From assembly GCA_964549615.1 (NCBI GenBank), contig CAZJVP010000104.1, positions 57,919-121,918 of the forward strand: a stretch of DNA of 64,000 nucleotides. The letters run 5' to 3'. Position numbers and translations under genes: made by a program. Within the stretch, counting starts at the first letter, position 1; each line of letters opens with the position of its first letter. The stretch comes from CAYVLA01 sp964549615 [NCBI: uncultured Thermococci archaeon] (GTDB lineage: Archaea; CAYQAE01; CAYVLA01). The notes under the pieces are model-generated. The model searched no databases. It was not told the DNA's origin and saw nothing but the letters and a program-made list of their open reading frames with translations. Below are positions 41,872 through 50,844 of this stretch, in pieces.

Positions 41872-42777
41872 ATGGCAAAGCTGCAACTTGGGATCAACAC
41901 GTGCTTTGCGGTCAAGAGGTGGCCCGAGGCGAGGGAGTGGGTCGAGATCGTCGGGTGCAAGCTGGACTTGGATCTAGCCCAGTTCTCTTTCGACCTCGTC
42001 GATCCACGTGTGCGAGCGTCGGTGAGGTCGCGGAAATGCGTGGAGGCAAAGCAAGCTGCAGCGGATCAAGGTGTTAAGATCCACAGCACCTTCACTGGCC
42101 TCGGTGCCTATTCGTTTAACCTGCTCATGCATCCCGATGTGGGCATGAGGAGCGATGCACTGGAGTGGTATGAGCAGGCAGTTCATATGACGTCGGAGAT
42201 GGGCGCGGATGGAACCGGCGGCCACGTCGCGTCGATGAGCTACAATGACTACGGGAACAAGGCTAGGAGGACCTACTTACTGGACTGTCTCGTGGAGTCC
42301 CTGCAGCACCTCTCAAGGATGGCTTCTGATCTGGGGCAGAAGTTCGTCCTCTGGGAGCCGATGCCGGTGCCGCGAGAGCCGCCGTGCAACATCGCGGATG
42401 CGAAATCGCTGTACCGCAGGGTGAACAAAGGGGCCGCGGTGCCCATCTTCTTCTGCATGGATACCGGACATCAATGCGCCTACTCCGAGTGCGACAGGGA
42501 CTTGGACACATTCGAGTGGATCAGGGAGATCGGCCCCATGAGTCCCGTCCTCCACGTGCAGCAGACGGACGGGAAGATGGACAGGCATTGGCCCTTCACG
42601 GCCGAGTACAATGCAAAAGGCCTCATCAAAGCGGAGAAGCTGATAGAGGCCATCGAGGCCTCTGGGGCGAGCGAGGTTGCGTTGATGCTCGAGATCATTC
42701 ATGCCTTTGAAGAGAAAGAAGAGAAGGTTCTGGAGGACTTGGAGAAAAGCGTCGCGTACTGGAAGGAGTACGTCTAG
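41872..42777 (+). CDS. Sugar isomerase/epimerase-like TIM-barrel protein
   Basis: 301 residues, xylose-isomerase-like fold. Metal-ligand candidates are FVLWEPMPV (Glu), FFCMDTGHQC (Asp, His), SPVLHVQQTDGK (His) and LMLEIIHAFE (Glu). It likely isomerises or epimerises a short-chain sugar or sugar phosphate, as in erythrulose-phosphate pathways; the exact substrate is unknown. Start ATG 41872; GCATAAAAG at 41831-41839 is a TATA candidate. It converges with the rhomboid gene by a 4-base overlap. Confidence 0.75.
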   Translation: MAKLQLGINTCFAVKRWPEAREWVEIVGCKLDLDLAQFSFDLVDPRVRASVRSRKCVEAKQAAADQGVKIHSTFTGLGAYSFNLLMHPDVGMRSDALEWYEQAVHMTSEMGADGTGGHVASMSYNDYGNKARRTYLLDCLVESLQHLSRMASDLGQKFVLWEPMPVPREPPCNIADAKSLYRRVNKGAAVPIFFCMDTGHQCAYSECDRDLDTFEWIREIGPMSPVLHVQQTDGKMDRHWPFTAEYNAKGLIKAEKLIEAIEASGASEVALMLEIIHAFEEKEEKVLEDLEKSVAYWKEYV

Positions 42778-43481
42778 CGCCAGTAGAAGTCATCTGGCGT
42801 CTCGAAATCCAGGAAGGGCAGGGGTTCTCTCCGCGTGGTCACCCGCTCCCTGAGGGGAAGGGCTATGAGCGCGCCCGCGACGAAGCCGCCGATGTGAGCG
42901 AAGTACGCGACGCCGGGTGAAGCGTAGGCCGCGATTGACAATACGCCCGAGAAAAGCTGGAGGATGAACCAGAACATCAGAAGCGCGGAGGCAGGGATCG
43001 TTACCCAGGTTATGAAGTAGGCAAAGACGAGGGCGTCGACCTTCGCCCGCGGGAAGAGAACGAGGTACGCCCCCAGGACCCCGGCGATCGCTCCGCTCGC
43101 TCCAAGGGTCGGCACATCTGGGCTCATGTTTACCGCCACGTGTAGCATGGCTGCGCAGAATCCGCAGAAGAGGTAGAAAGCCAGGAACTTGAGGTGGCCG
43201 AAAATGTCCTCCACGTTGTTGCCGAAGATGCCGAGGTAGAGCATGTTGCCGAATATGTGCATGATCCCGCCGTGAAGGAACATGCTTGTCAGGACCGTGA
43301 TCGTGCGCTCGCCGGCTACGAGCCTCTCTGGGACGAGTGCCCACCTCCAGAGAAACGCATCGAGCTGGCCCTGGAAATCGAGCATCAACTCGATGAGAAA
43401 GATCCCGACGTTGGCTATCACCAGTGAGTAGGTAACGAAGGGAAACGTGCGCGACGGGTTCCTGTCCCTAATGGGCAGCAT
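42774..43481 (-). CDS. Rhomboid-family intramembrane serine protease
   Basis: 235 residues, six to seven helices. Catalytic Ser is in GASGAIAG (about residue 128) and His in YFAHIGGFVAGAL (about residue 193). MFLHGGIMHIFGNMLYL supplies the oxyanion His/Asn region. The C-terminal tail is cytosolic. Substrates unknown. Confidence 0.92.
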   Translation of the reverse strand: MLPIRDRNPSRTFPFVTYSLVIANVGIFLIELMLDFQGQLDAFLWRWALVPERLVAGERTITVLTSMFLHGGIMHIFGNMLYLGIFGNNVEDIFGHLKFLAFYLFCGFCAAMLHVAVNMSPDVPTLGASGAIAGVLGAYLVLFPRAKVDALVFAYFITWVTIPASALLMFWFILQLFSGVLSIAAYASPGVAYFAHIGGFVAGALIALPLRERVTTRREPLPFLDFETPDDFYWR

Positions 43482-43581
43482 TTAGCAACGATCCGGCTTT
43501 TCCGCGTCCTTCAAAAGGATTTCCCGGTTTCTTCGGACGACGTCAGGGAACAGTTAAACGTGTTCTGTGCAATGGCAGTTT

Positions 43582-43776
43582 GTGCCCGAAAGGCCTGCCA
43601 TCCTCGTTTGCAAGGACTGCAGATACTGGTACGGCGCCGAGGATGAGGGGTTCGGCCCTTGTTCTCTCAAGCACATGCGAGGCGAGACGAAATACCTCAC
43701 GAGGGGTCTGCATGCATGCGACGAGAAAGCAGCCCTTCGGGAGGCGTTGGCTTCCACGAAGCAGGTTGGGGCCTGA
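43582..43776 (+). CDS. Small four-cysteine protein, unknown
   Basis: 64 residues from GTG 43582, which lies about 27 bases from the TATA-like AGTTAAAC at 43551-43558. An earlier GTG at 43567 is too close to that box. Cys residues occur as CKDC, then C and C (about 10, 13, 27, 46), a possible metal or cluster site. It overlaps nothing and precedes the GNAT gene by 40 bases, so the two may be co-transcribed. Confidence 0.6.
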   Translation: MPERPAILVCKDCRYWYGAEDEGFGPCSLKHMRGETKYLTRGLHACDEKAALREALASTKQVGA

Positions 43777-43816
43777 TCCCATTCGATCCCAACCCCCGGT
43801 CGGCTGCATAAGGGAG

Positions 43817-44632
43817 ATGAAGCCTGAGGACGCGCCCCAGGCGTGCGCTCTCTCCGACAGCGAGGGGTGGGGATTCGATGTGTCGGACTTCAAGCGAATC
43901 CTCGATCTGTGGCCCGGAGGATCCTTCGTCTGTGAGGAGAAGGGCAGGATCATTGGCATGCTCACCACGGCCACGTACGTAAGATCTGGCTGGATCGGCA
44001 ACGTCGTTGTGGAGGAGCGCTTCAGATCGTCCGGGCTCGGGTCGGCATTGGTGTGCCGAGGCCTGGATCACCTGCAGCGGCAAAAGATGGAGGCGGTCCT
44101 GCTCTATTCATACAAGGGGCTTGAAGGCTTCTACAGGAGGTTCGGCTTCAGGGAGCTGGACTCCTACGAATGCTATCGGGGAAGGATAAAGGCTCGCGGC
44201 AAGCGGATCTGTGCTGAGAGGATGTGCAAGGACGACCTCGACGATGTCCGCGAACTGGACGCCCGGCGCTTTGGGGACGACCGGTCGAGGCTCTTGGAGA
44301 GGCTCTTGCGGGACTTCCCCGAAACAAGCTTGGTTCACAGGTCCGGGGACAGGCTGATGGGCTACGTCATGGCAACGGCGTCCGGACGGGTCTGCAACAT
44401 AGGGCCCGGAATCGCGCTTGCGAGATCTTCCGCCCGCCTGCTCCTCGAATCTCTAGGGGTGCTTCTGAGGGGGAAGGAATGCTTTCTGGTCGCGCCGAGC
44501 CAGGTTGGCGCTGGTTTGGCGGGAGAACTTGGGCTCATCTCGAGTTTTTCGGTGACGAGGATGGCCCGCGGGATCCCCCCCGAGGTAAGGACGGACGAAA
44601 TATTCGCAATCGGTGCCCTGGAGAAGGGTTGA
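43817..44632 (+). CDS. GNAT-family acetyltransferase (two-domain)
   Basis: About 271 residues from ATG 43817. The first domain has the GNAT core VVVEERFRSSGLGSALV (acetyl-CoA loop) and YKGLEGFYRRFGF. The second half (from about residue 145) looks like the acetyltransferase 18-type C-terminal domain found in a GNAT subgroup. Substrate unknown. The long open frame upstream overlaps the small Cys protein and is not used. Confidence 0.78.
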   Translation: MKPEDAPQACALSDSEGWGFDVSDFKRILDLWPGGSFVCEEKGRIIGMLTTATYVRSGWIGNVVVEERFRSSGLGSALVCRGLDHLQRQKMEAVLLYSYKGLEGFYRRFGFRELDSYECYRGRIKARGKRICAERMCKDDLDDVRELDARRFGDDRSRLLERLLRDFPETSLVHRSGDRLMGYVMATASGRVCNIGPGIALARSSARLLLESLGVLLRGKECFLVAPSQVGAGLAGELGLISSFSVTRMARGIPPEVRTDEIFAIGALEKG

Positions 44633-44639
44633 AGCACAG

Positions 44640-44648
44640 TTTTATATC
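44640..44648 (+). promoter_or_regulatory. TATA box of cysS
   Basis: TTTTATATC is centred about 25 bases before GTG 44669, a clear leaderless promoter. Confidence 0.65.
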
Positions 44649-44668
44649 CCCGGGCGGGCGGGTTTTTC

Positions 44669-45895
44669 GTGTCGGTGCCGGCTGCCCCATGCTTCTACAA
44701 CACCCTGACCCAGAGGAAAGAGCCTTTCGAGCCTATCAGAGACGGGGAGGTGCGGATGTACGTTTGCGGCCCGACGGTGTACGATGAGTGTCACCTTGGG
44801 CATGCCCGATCCTACGTCATTTTCGATGTCATAGCTCGGTACCTTCGGTTCCTGGGTTACAAGGTTCGCCTTGCCATCAATTTCACGGACGTGGACGAGA
44901 GGATCACGCGGAAAGCGGAGGCGGTTGGAGAAGATCCGCTGAAGTTCGCTGAGGCGAGGATAGGCGACTTTTTCAGGGAGATGGATGTCCTGGGCATAAT
45001 GCGGGCCGACATGTACCCGCGCGTCTCCGGCTACGTGGGCGATATGATTCGGGTCGTTCAGGAGCTCTGGGACCGGGGTCTTGCCTACCGCGCTGGGGGC
45101 AAGATCTATTTCGACGTGAACAAGGCAGGCGGCTACGGAGGCCTTCTCCACGGCCGCCCAGAGGACTCGTTGGTAGCCAACGATGCTGAGAAAGGGGCGG
45201 AAACGCAGAAGAGAAGCCCTTTCGACTTTGAGCTTTGGGACGGCACGGTGAAAGACGGTCCCCTCTGGGATTCCCCCTGGGGCAGGGGCCGCATCGGGTG
45301 GCATGTGGAGTGCTATACGATGTCAAGGCTGCTCGGACATCCTCTGGATATCACGGGGGGCGGGGCCGACCTGATCTTTCCTCACCACGAAAGCAACCGA
45401 CTGATAGCCTTGGCGTTTGGCCAGGATCTGGCGCGGTTCTACATTCACAACGGGTTCCTGACGCTGGGCGTGCGGAAGATGTCGAAAACCGGCGGCATCT
45501 ACGTCACGATAAGGGAGGCGCTCAAGGTACATTCCCCAGAGGGCCTTCGATTTTTCCTTCTCGGCACGCACTATAGGCAGAACCTGCCCTTCTCCGATCG
45601 TGCGGTGGCGGATGCAGAAAGACGTCTTGCGGGCATGAGCGGACTGGAATCGATGCTTAGGGATGCCGGGCCGTCGAGGGGCAAGGACGATGGAGCGATG
45701 ATGCAGCTTGTGCAGACCCTGCAGGATGAATTCAAGTCGGCTATGAATGACGATTTGGATACCCCTAGGGCGCTCCGTGCAGTGGGCGATTTCGCGGAAA
45801 GGGCTCGCGGTCTATCAGTCGGGTCCGATGCGGCGGGTAAAGCGCTTGAGGCCCTACGATGCGTAGGTGACGTGTTGGGGTTCAGATGGGCGTAG
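44669..45895 (+). CDS. cysS: Cysteinyl-tRNA synthetase
   Basis: 408 residues, class I. The HIGH-type motif is PTVYDECHLGHAR, with the zinc Cys in YVCGPTV. Other zinc ligands are expected in WHVECYTMS and FPHHESN. The second signature is KMSKTGG (Thr in place of the usual final Ser). It is shorter than many bacterial enzymes because the C-terminal anticodon-binding part is trimmed. GTG start with a TATA box 25 bases upstream. Confidence 0.92.
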   Translation: MSVPAAPCFYNTLTQRKEPFEPIRDGEVRMYVCGPTVYDECHLGHARSYVIFDVIARYLRFLGYKVRLAINFTDVDERITRKAEAVGEDPLKFAEARIGDFFREMDVLGIMRADMYPRVSGYVGDMIRVVQELWDRGLAYRAGGKIYFDVNKAGGYGGLLHGRPEDSLVANDAEKGAETQKRSPFDFELWDGTVKDGPLWDSPWGRGRIGWHVECYTMSRLLGHPLDITGGGADLIFPHHESNRLIALAFGQDLARFYIHNGFLTLGVRKMSKTGGIYVTIREALKVHSPEGLRFFLLGTHYRQNLPFSDRAVADAERRLAGMSGLESMLRDAGPSRGKDDGAMMQLVQTLQDEFKSAMNDDLDTPRALRAVGDFAERARGLSVGSDAAGKALEALRCVGDVLGFRWA

Positions 45896-45980
45896 GGAAG
45901 GCCCCGAGGTCGGCCGAGCAACCGTTGCGGCAGATGGTCGGTGGCCAAAGAGCCAGGTTCGGCCCAACCGATGCTCGATG

Positions 45981-46718
45981 TCACCCTTCGAATCTGAACA
46001 GTTTAGCCGCGTTATCGTGCAGGATTCGTCTTCGGTCCTCCTCGGCGATGTCCGAGTCTAGGATCTGGCCGAGCGCAAAAGCTGGGCTCAGGAGGGTCAT
46101 GTCGCTTCCGAAGACTATCCTGTCGGATCCAACGGCGTCGACAGCTTCCCGAATGCGGTCATGCTGGAGAACGCTTCCGCAGACCTCAAGGTAGGTGTTC
46201 GGACATCGGAGGCCGCCCTCTATGCCTGCTCGCCACTCGTTCTCCGCGCCACCTCCCATGTGGCCCAGGATGAAACGATGCTTCGGGAAAGCATCGGCGA
46301 GTTCGCAGACCTGGTTCACCCCCTCACGGCCCCACGTGTGTACGAGCACTATCTTTTCCTCCGGGAGTGTCTCGAGGAGCTTCAGGGTTGCCTTGGAGTT
46401 TGCCGGTTCCCCGCTGTAGGATGGGTGGAGTTTGACTCCGACGAAGCGGGGATTCGAGAAATAGGTCTTCATCTGGTAACTGGCCCGATCGGGGTCCCGG
46501 GGATTGAGGTAGACGTACGCGTAGAACCTCCTATCGCTCTGGACGAACTGAGCTGCCTCGCGGTTGCCGGTCTCCATGTCATACGTTATAGCGCGCGACG
46601 AGGAGAAGACTGCCTTCTCGATATGGTACCTGTCACAGAGTTCCGCGACTCGTTCCGGCGAATCGCAGAAGATCGGGAAGAACCATTTTCCGCAATGGGC
46701 ATGGACATCGATTATCAT
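45981..46718 (-). CDS. Amidohydrolase-2 family protein (COG2159-like)
   Basis: About 245 residues from ATG 46718 (MIIDVHAHCGKW). HxH near the N-terminus, VGVKLHPSY, ILGHMGGG and VFGSDMTLL mark a metal-dependent TIM-barrel hydrolase or decarboxylase. The ATG overlaps the stop of a similar gene upstream (ATGA), so the two are coupled. Substrate unknown. 85 bases separate it from cysS with nothing evident. Confidence 0.8.
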   Translation of the reverse strand: MIIDVHAHCGKWFFPIFCDSPERVAELCDRYHIEKAVFSSSRAITYDMETGNREAAQFVQSDRRFYAYVYLNPRDPDRASYQMKTYFSNPRFVGVKLHPSYSGEPANSKATLKLLETLPEEKIVLVHTWGREGVNQVCELADAFPKHRFILGHMGGGAENEWRAGIEGGLRCPNTYLEVCGSVLQHDRIREAVDAVGSDRIVFGSDMTLLSPAFALGQILDSDIAEEDRRRILHDNAAKLFRFEG

Positions 46719-47494
46719 TTGATCCCCAGGATTCGCAGGGCGTTCTCCCTCAGTATCAGGCACCTGTCCTTCTTCGAGATCTGCGATCTCTGCACGTTCA
46801 AGAGAGGTCCCGAAAAGTAGGTGAAAGGGTAGTTGGATCCGAATATCAGCCTCTCCGCACCCACCTCATCCGTCACGAGCTCGACGGCGTCCGGCGTGTC
46901 GAGCATGTCCGTGCCGATATAGAGTCCGTCATATCGGGCCAGCAGCACCAGAACTTCAGAAAGGGTCCAGTAGCTCACGGAGTTCAGGATGACCACTACG
47001 CCGACTGCTTGCGCGACCCGGACGATCTCGGTGCTCCTCCCGGGGCTCATGGCAGGGACCATGACCGGGACTTGCTGGGACGCGGCCTCCTCCAGCAGCT
47101 TGTGGAAGGGGGCGTAGTCCAGCGGCCACCCCTGCAGGTCGGGAAAGACCCGGAGCGCAGCGAATTGACCCAGGTTGAGCGGCTCATCCTGGCGCCCGTA
47201 GTATCTTCTAGGATCGACGGTTGCCGCGGGGATGAGGAAGGGTAGCCTTCGAGAGTTTTCAAGCGTCTCCTCATTGCCTTCGGCGTAGTCGTAGTAAACC
47301 CCCAAGAGCGAGAGGGAGACGGCTTTCTCGACGCCCCAGGAGGAAAGGCGGGACGCCAAAGCTTCCGGTGGGGTGCGCTTGCCTCTCTTCGGATGCCATC
47401 CGAAGCAAGTATTGGAGTCTATGATGCCGACGTCAGGTTTTTCGGCCCGCGTAGTACTCCGCCACCTTCGTAATGCCCCGTGCCATGTCCCCAA
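46715..47494 (-). CDS. Amidohydrolase-like TIM-barrel protein, degenerate metal site
   Basis: About 259 residues, homologous in outline to its neighbour (LIFGSNYPFTYFSGP near the end), but the N-terminal HxH is replaced by DSNTCFGWHP. Metal binding may therefore be altered. No ATG or GTG precedes the conserved region; the only standard start is TTG 47494, preceded by GGAG. That makes it overlap the aminotransferase gene by 62 bases. The pair may act as a hetero-oligomer. Confidence 0.65.
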   Translation of the reverse strand: MGTWHGALRRWRSTTRAEKPDVGIIDSNTCFGWHPKRGKRTPPEALASRLSSWGVEKAVSLSLLGVYYDYAEGNEETLENSRRLPFLIPAATVDPRRYYGRQDEPLNLGQFAALRVFPDLQGWPLDYAPFHKLLEEAASQQVPVMVPAMSPGRSTEIVRVAQAVGVVVILNSVSYWTLSEVLVLLARYDGLYIGTDMLDTPDAVELVTDEVGAERLIFGSNYPFTYFSGPLLNVQRSQISKKDRCLILRENALRILGIK

Positions 47495-48677
47495 TGTCGT
47501 TCTCCGTGAAACATTCGCGAATGGGAAGCGTTATGATGCTCCTGAGGATCTTCTCCGTGTTGGGGCACATGCCCTCCCTGTACTCCACATCTCGCCCGTG
47601 GAGCGGGCATTCGAATGGGCAGTGGGATGTCCCGTAGGTCCTCTTTTCCCTCAGGATGGGAAACATGTAGAGCGGCTGCCTTATGTAGCCGAACGAAGCG
47701 GGGATGCCCTCGGCGGAGATGGCCTTGGCAAACTGCTCGGGCCCAACTCCAAGGACGTCCTGGTCGATCGTCATGGGGTATAGCCAGAAGGAGTGCTTGC
47801 AGTCCCCCGGGATCTCGGGGGGGTTGACGCCAGGCACCTTCCTCAGGAGTCGCGAGAGGCGCATGCCGAGCGCTCTCCTCCGCGAGACTATCCTCCGGGC
47901 CTTCCGGAGCTGGGCCAGGGCCACGGCGCCTTGGAGCTCGGTCATCCGATAGTTCATCGCAAGGAAGAGGTAGCCGCGCTCACCCCAACCGCCCTCCCTA
48001 GGCCATGCTTTGTCAGCGAAGAGGCGTGCTCTGGATGCGAGCTTATCGTCGCTGGTGATCGTGATCCCGCCGTCCCCGCAGGTGATCTGCTTGGATTGCT
48101 GCAGGCTGAAACAGCCGAAATGGCCGAACGTCCCCGCAAGCTTCCCTTTGCGCTCGGCCAGGTGTGCTTGGCATGCGTCCTCGATCAGGTATAGGTGGTG
48201 GTCGTCACAGATCTGCCGGATTTCCTCCATGTTGCCGACGAGGCCGAAGAGGTGGATCGCGATCACGGCCTTGGTCTTACGAGTTATCTTCCGCTCAAGA
48301 TCGTCCGGGTCCATCGAGTAGGTATGAGGTTCCAGATCCGCGAAGATGGGGATGCAGTTCTGGTAGAGGATCGGAATGATCGTGCCTATGTCCGATATCC
48401 CGGTGGTGATTATCTCGGAACCGGGGTCAGGGTTTATGGCACCCAGCGCGACATGGATCGAGGCCGTTCCAGATGTGGAGGCTATTGCGTGTCTGGTGCC
48501 GTAGAGTTCGGCAAAGCCCCTCTCAAAAGCCTCCACCTTGTCGCCTCCGACGCGGTTCAGCCTCTGAGACCAAATCACGTCGACAAGTTCCCTGAGTTCC
48601 TCCTTTCCTATCTCCCTTCTCTCCGGAAAGGGCGTGAGGCGGGTCCTATCTCCTCCGTCGATCGCAAGCTGAGGCAA
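47433..48677 (-). CDS. DegT/DnrJ/EryC1/StrS-family PLP aminotransferase
   Basis: 414 residues. Family signatures: STSGTASIHVALGA, IEDACQAHLAERKG, SLQQSKQITCGDGG (PLP Lys) and MNYRMTELQGA. These enzymes aminate keto-sugars for glycans and antibiotics, or aminate inositol derivatives. It leads an operon with the two amidohydrolases. The start is at 48677; TATA-like AGTAATTAG near 48713-48721 on this strand. Confidence 0.88.
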   Translation of the reverse strand: MPQLAIDGGDRTRLTPFPERREIGKEELRELVDVIWSQRLNRVGGDKVEAFERGFAELYGTRHAIASTSGTASIHVALGAINPDPGSEIITTGISDIGTIIPILYQNCIPIFADLEPHTYSMDPDDLERKITRKTKAVIAIHLFGLVGNMEEIRQICDDHHLYLIEDACQAHLAERKGKLAGTFGHFGCFSLQQSKQITCGDGGITITSDDKLASRARLFADKAWPREGGWGERGYLFLAMNYRMTELQGAVALAQLRKARRIVSRRRALGMRLSRLLRKVPGVNPPEIPGDCKHSFWLYPMTIDQDVLGVGPEQFAKAISAEGIPASFGYIRQPLYMFPILREKRTYGTSHCPFECPLHGRDVEYREGMCPNTEKILRSIITLPIRECFTENDIGDMARGITKVAEYYAGRKT

Positions 48678-48782
48678 GCCGCCACCTTGGCGCCAGGCAA
48701 GAAATGGCGGGCTAATTACTATTACCCTAGGCGCTCGAGCTTTACGTCGATTCTTGAGGCCGGGTTGGCGTCCGGGCTGCGC

Positions 48783-48914
48783 CTAGATGTACGCCGGGTT
48801 CTTCTCGGGGCATTTCCAAGCGGTTTGGCTGTCCAAAGAGGTCGTGGGCAGCGCGGAAGCTAGTTTTGCGAGGTCAAAGGGGCATTCGTTCAAGAAAGCC
48901 TGCGCACACTGCAT
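48783..48914 (-). CDS. Small cysteine-containing protein (43 residues), unknown
   Basis: ATG 48914 to TAG 48783-48785. The peptide (MQCAQAFLNECPFDLAKLAS...KCPEKNPAYI) has three Cys, a natural composition and an aromatic end. The AT-rich element at 48938-48949, read on this strand as GAATATAAATAC, lies about 30 bases upstream of the ATG. It may be a real leaderless gene divergent from repeat-protein gene B. Confidence 0.5.
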   Translation of the reverse strand: MQCAQAFLNECPFDLAKLASALPTTSLDSQTAWKCPEKNPAYI

Positions 48915-48937
48915 TATTTCAAGGATATGGGCCGGAA

Positions 48938-48949
48938 GTATTTATATTC
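48938..48949. promoter_or_regulatory. TATA box of repeat-protein gene B, possibly bidirectional
   Basis: GTATTTATATTC shares 11 bases with the promoter of gene A at 5006-5018. On the plus strand it serves the gene starting at 48993-49002. Its reverse, GAATATAAATAC, is also TATA-like and is correctly spaced for the divergent 43-residue ORF. No inverted repeat like that at 5049-5063 is present. Confidence 0.6.
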
Positions 48950-49001
48950 CTGCCACAACATAGTGAAAAATGCACAAACGGCACGATAATTTGTGGTCCT
49001 G

Positions 49002-49550
49002 ATGGTTGAGGAGAGTGTCGAATACATCTTCCAAACCTCCCTCATGTCGCCGCTTGACAAGGACTATCTCGAGGTCCTAATCAAGCTGGGGTACAAGGAA
49101 GACGCCAAGAAGAAACTCGATGAGCTGTTCAGCACCCGGATGAGGAACTCCAATACGCTATTCACGCCCCAAGAGAGGGAGTGCTTCGAAGCCCTATTGA
49201 AGGCTAGGCAGTTGGAAGAGGCGGAGAGGGCACTTGAGCTGGCGTACAGGAGAAGAAGGGATGTGGACGGCAGTGGCCTGTCGCAGGTTGAGCGGGAGTA
49301 CGTCGAGATGCTCCGGAGAATGGGTGAGAATGAGGCTGCGGCAAGGGTGATCGACCAGGCTGCCCACAGAAATGGAAATGCGAACGGGCCCGGGTTGCTC
49401 AGCGGGATAGACAAGGAGTACATGGATGCCTTGATTCAGCTTGGCAAGCGGGAGAAAGCAAAACAGCTTGTGGATTCCATATACGAAGCGCGCAAGACGC
49501 GGGAGCAGGCCCTCATGATGGATCTATTGAGCCGGGCCCGCAAGCGCTAA
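49002..49550 (+). CDS. Helical repeat protein B (four ~40-residue repeats), unknown function
   Basis: About 182 residues from ATG 49002 (GTG 48993 is an alternative). Four repeats begin SPLDKDYLEVLIKLG, TPQERECFEALL, SQVEREYVEMLRRMG and SGIDKEYMDALIQLG, each followed by a helix like EKAKQLVDSIY. It is a paralogue of the protein at 5101-5730 but lacks that protein's charged N-terminal region. No transmembrane or signal segment. A T8 run follows the stop. Function unknown. Confidence 0.75.
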   Translation: MVEESVEYIFQTSLMSPLDKDYLEVLIKLGYKEDAKKKLDELFSTRMRNSNTLFTPQERECFEALLKARQLEEAERALELAYRRRRDVDGSGLSQVEREYVEMLRRMGENEAAARVIDQAAHRNGNANGPGLLSGIDKEYMDALIQLGKREKAKQLVDSIYEARKTREQALMMDLLSRARKR

Positions 49551-49554
49551 GAAC

Positions 49555-49562
49555 TTTTTTTT
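49555..49562 (+). terminator. Oligo-T terminator after repeat-protein gene B
   Basis: Eight Ts begin 5 bases after the stop codon with no strong hairpin, as expected for an archaeal terminator. The 235 bases from here to the phosphate transporter hold no convincing gene; a minus-strand frame of about 57 codons is Pro/Arg-rich and probably spurious. Confidence 0.6.
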
Positions 49563-49797
49563 CGGCAAACGATCCAGTCGTGATCCCGTTCTGATTGGCC
49601 GCCTCTTCTCAGGTGCGGCTGGAGGACACCACGCCGACCCTTTTGGCGGGACGACGTTGAAAGCCCCTTCATCAGCGGGCCTTGCACCCGAGAGCATGAC
49701 TGTTGGGTTGCGTGGATAACCACGACCGCGAAGCGGCACAACGGTCTGGCTAGGGTGTACGCCGCCTCGCCTCTGGCAATCTTTATCAACAGCGTGC

Positions 49798-50835
49798 GTG
49801 GCCGAGCTTCCGAAGAGGCTGTTCGTGGCGGCCAACGTCCTGCTACTGGGCATAGGGTTATCGCTTTCCTTCTACCTTGCCTGGTGCCTAGGCGCAAACG
49901 ATGCATCAAATCCGACCGAGTGCGCCGTGGGCTCGGGGGTGGTCAGTCTGCGCTGGGCCCTCACGCTTTTCTGCCTGTTCGCCGCGTTCGGGGCACTGAC
50001 GCACGGATACATGGTGATCAAGACGATAGGAGCGGGCGTGGTCCCGGAGCTGAGCCTGCTTGGCTCAATCACGACCGTTCTCTCCGCCTGCCTTTGGATA
50101 ACGCTGTGCACATGGAGAGGCCTCCCGGTCTCCACGAGCCACTCCATCGTGGGGAGCGTCGTGGGATACGGTCTGTGCCAGTACGGAGCCGCAGGGGTGA
50201 AGTGGCAGGTTCTTGGAGGCATAGGGGCCTCTTGGTTAGTCTCGCCATTGGCGGCGGCCCTGGTGGCTACGGTCCTGTACCGTGCGATGCGGGCGTGGCT
50301 GCCGGCCCGGCGGCGTTCCGAGCAGATCGCCCGGCTGATATTGGTCTTCGCGCTCTGCTTCTCAGCCTTTGCGTTCGGCGCCAACGACGTCGCCAATGCG
50401 ACGGGAGTCTTCTTCACGGTTGCCAAGGGATCCGAAGAGATGACGCAGAGCGTGGCGCTTCTTGCACTTGCTGCCCTCGGAAGCACAGGCATCGCGGTGG
50501 GAGCATTTACCTGGGGATACCGGGTGATCAACACGGTCGGTTTCAAAGTCACTAGGTTGGATCCCGTGATGGGAGGTGCTGCCGAGCTGAGCAACGCTTT
50601 GGCGGTATATTTATTCACAACGGTACCCTTCCTCTTGTTCGGATGGGGAATGCCCATATCGACCACCCTTTGCAGCGTCGGATCGATCATCGGCGTTGGG
50701 CTGGCCAGGGATTACAGGACGGTCTCAAGGCAAACGGTCCTTCGCATAGTGGCAGGGTGGGTGTTCACGGTACCGATCTGTGCCGCGCTGAGCGCGGTCC
50801 TGTATTGGCTCGCAACGGGAGGTCTCGCTCTCTAG
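49798..50835 (+). CDS. Inorganic phosphate transporter, PiT family
   Basis: 345 residues, about ten helices. The two PiT signatures are WCLGANDASNPTECAVGSG and FGANDVANATGVFFTVA, each with the GANDxxN core. Uptake is driven by H+ or Na+. GTG 49798; ATCTTTATC at 49779-49787 is a TATA candidate that would favour a later GTG at 49825. A PhoU-like gene follows by 9 bases. Confidence 0.92.
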   Translation: MAELPKRLFVAANVLLLGIGLSLSFYLAWCLGANDASNPTECAVGSGVVSLRWALTLFCLFAAFGALTHGYMVIKTIGAGVVPELSLLGSITTVLSACLWITLCTWRGLPVSTSHSIVGSVVGYGLCQYGAAGVKWQVLGGIGASWLVSPLAAALVATVLYRAMRAWLPARRRSEQIARLILVFALCFSAFAFGANDVANATGVFFTVAKGSEEMTQSVALLALAALGSTGIAVGAFTWGYRVINTVGFKVTRLDPVMGGAAELSNALAVYLFTTVPFLLFGWGMPISTTLCSVGSIIGVGLARDYRTVSRQTVLRIVAGWVFTVPICAALSAVLYWLATGGLAL

Positions 50836-50844
50836 GGTGAGAAG

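Noticed and set aside
49524-49853. Minus-strand ORF of up to 109 codons between gene B and pit
   Set aside because: Pro/Arg-rich, no promoter, and it overlaps both neighbouring genes.
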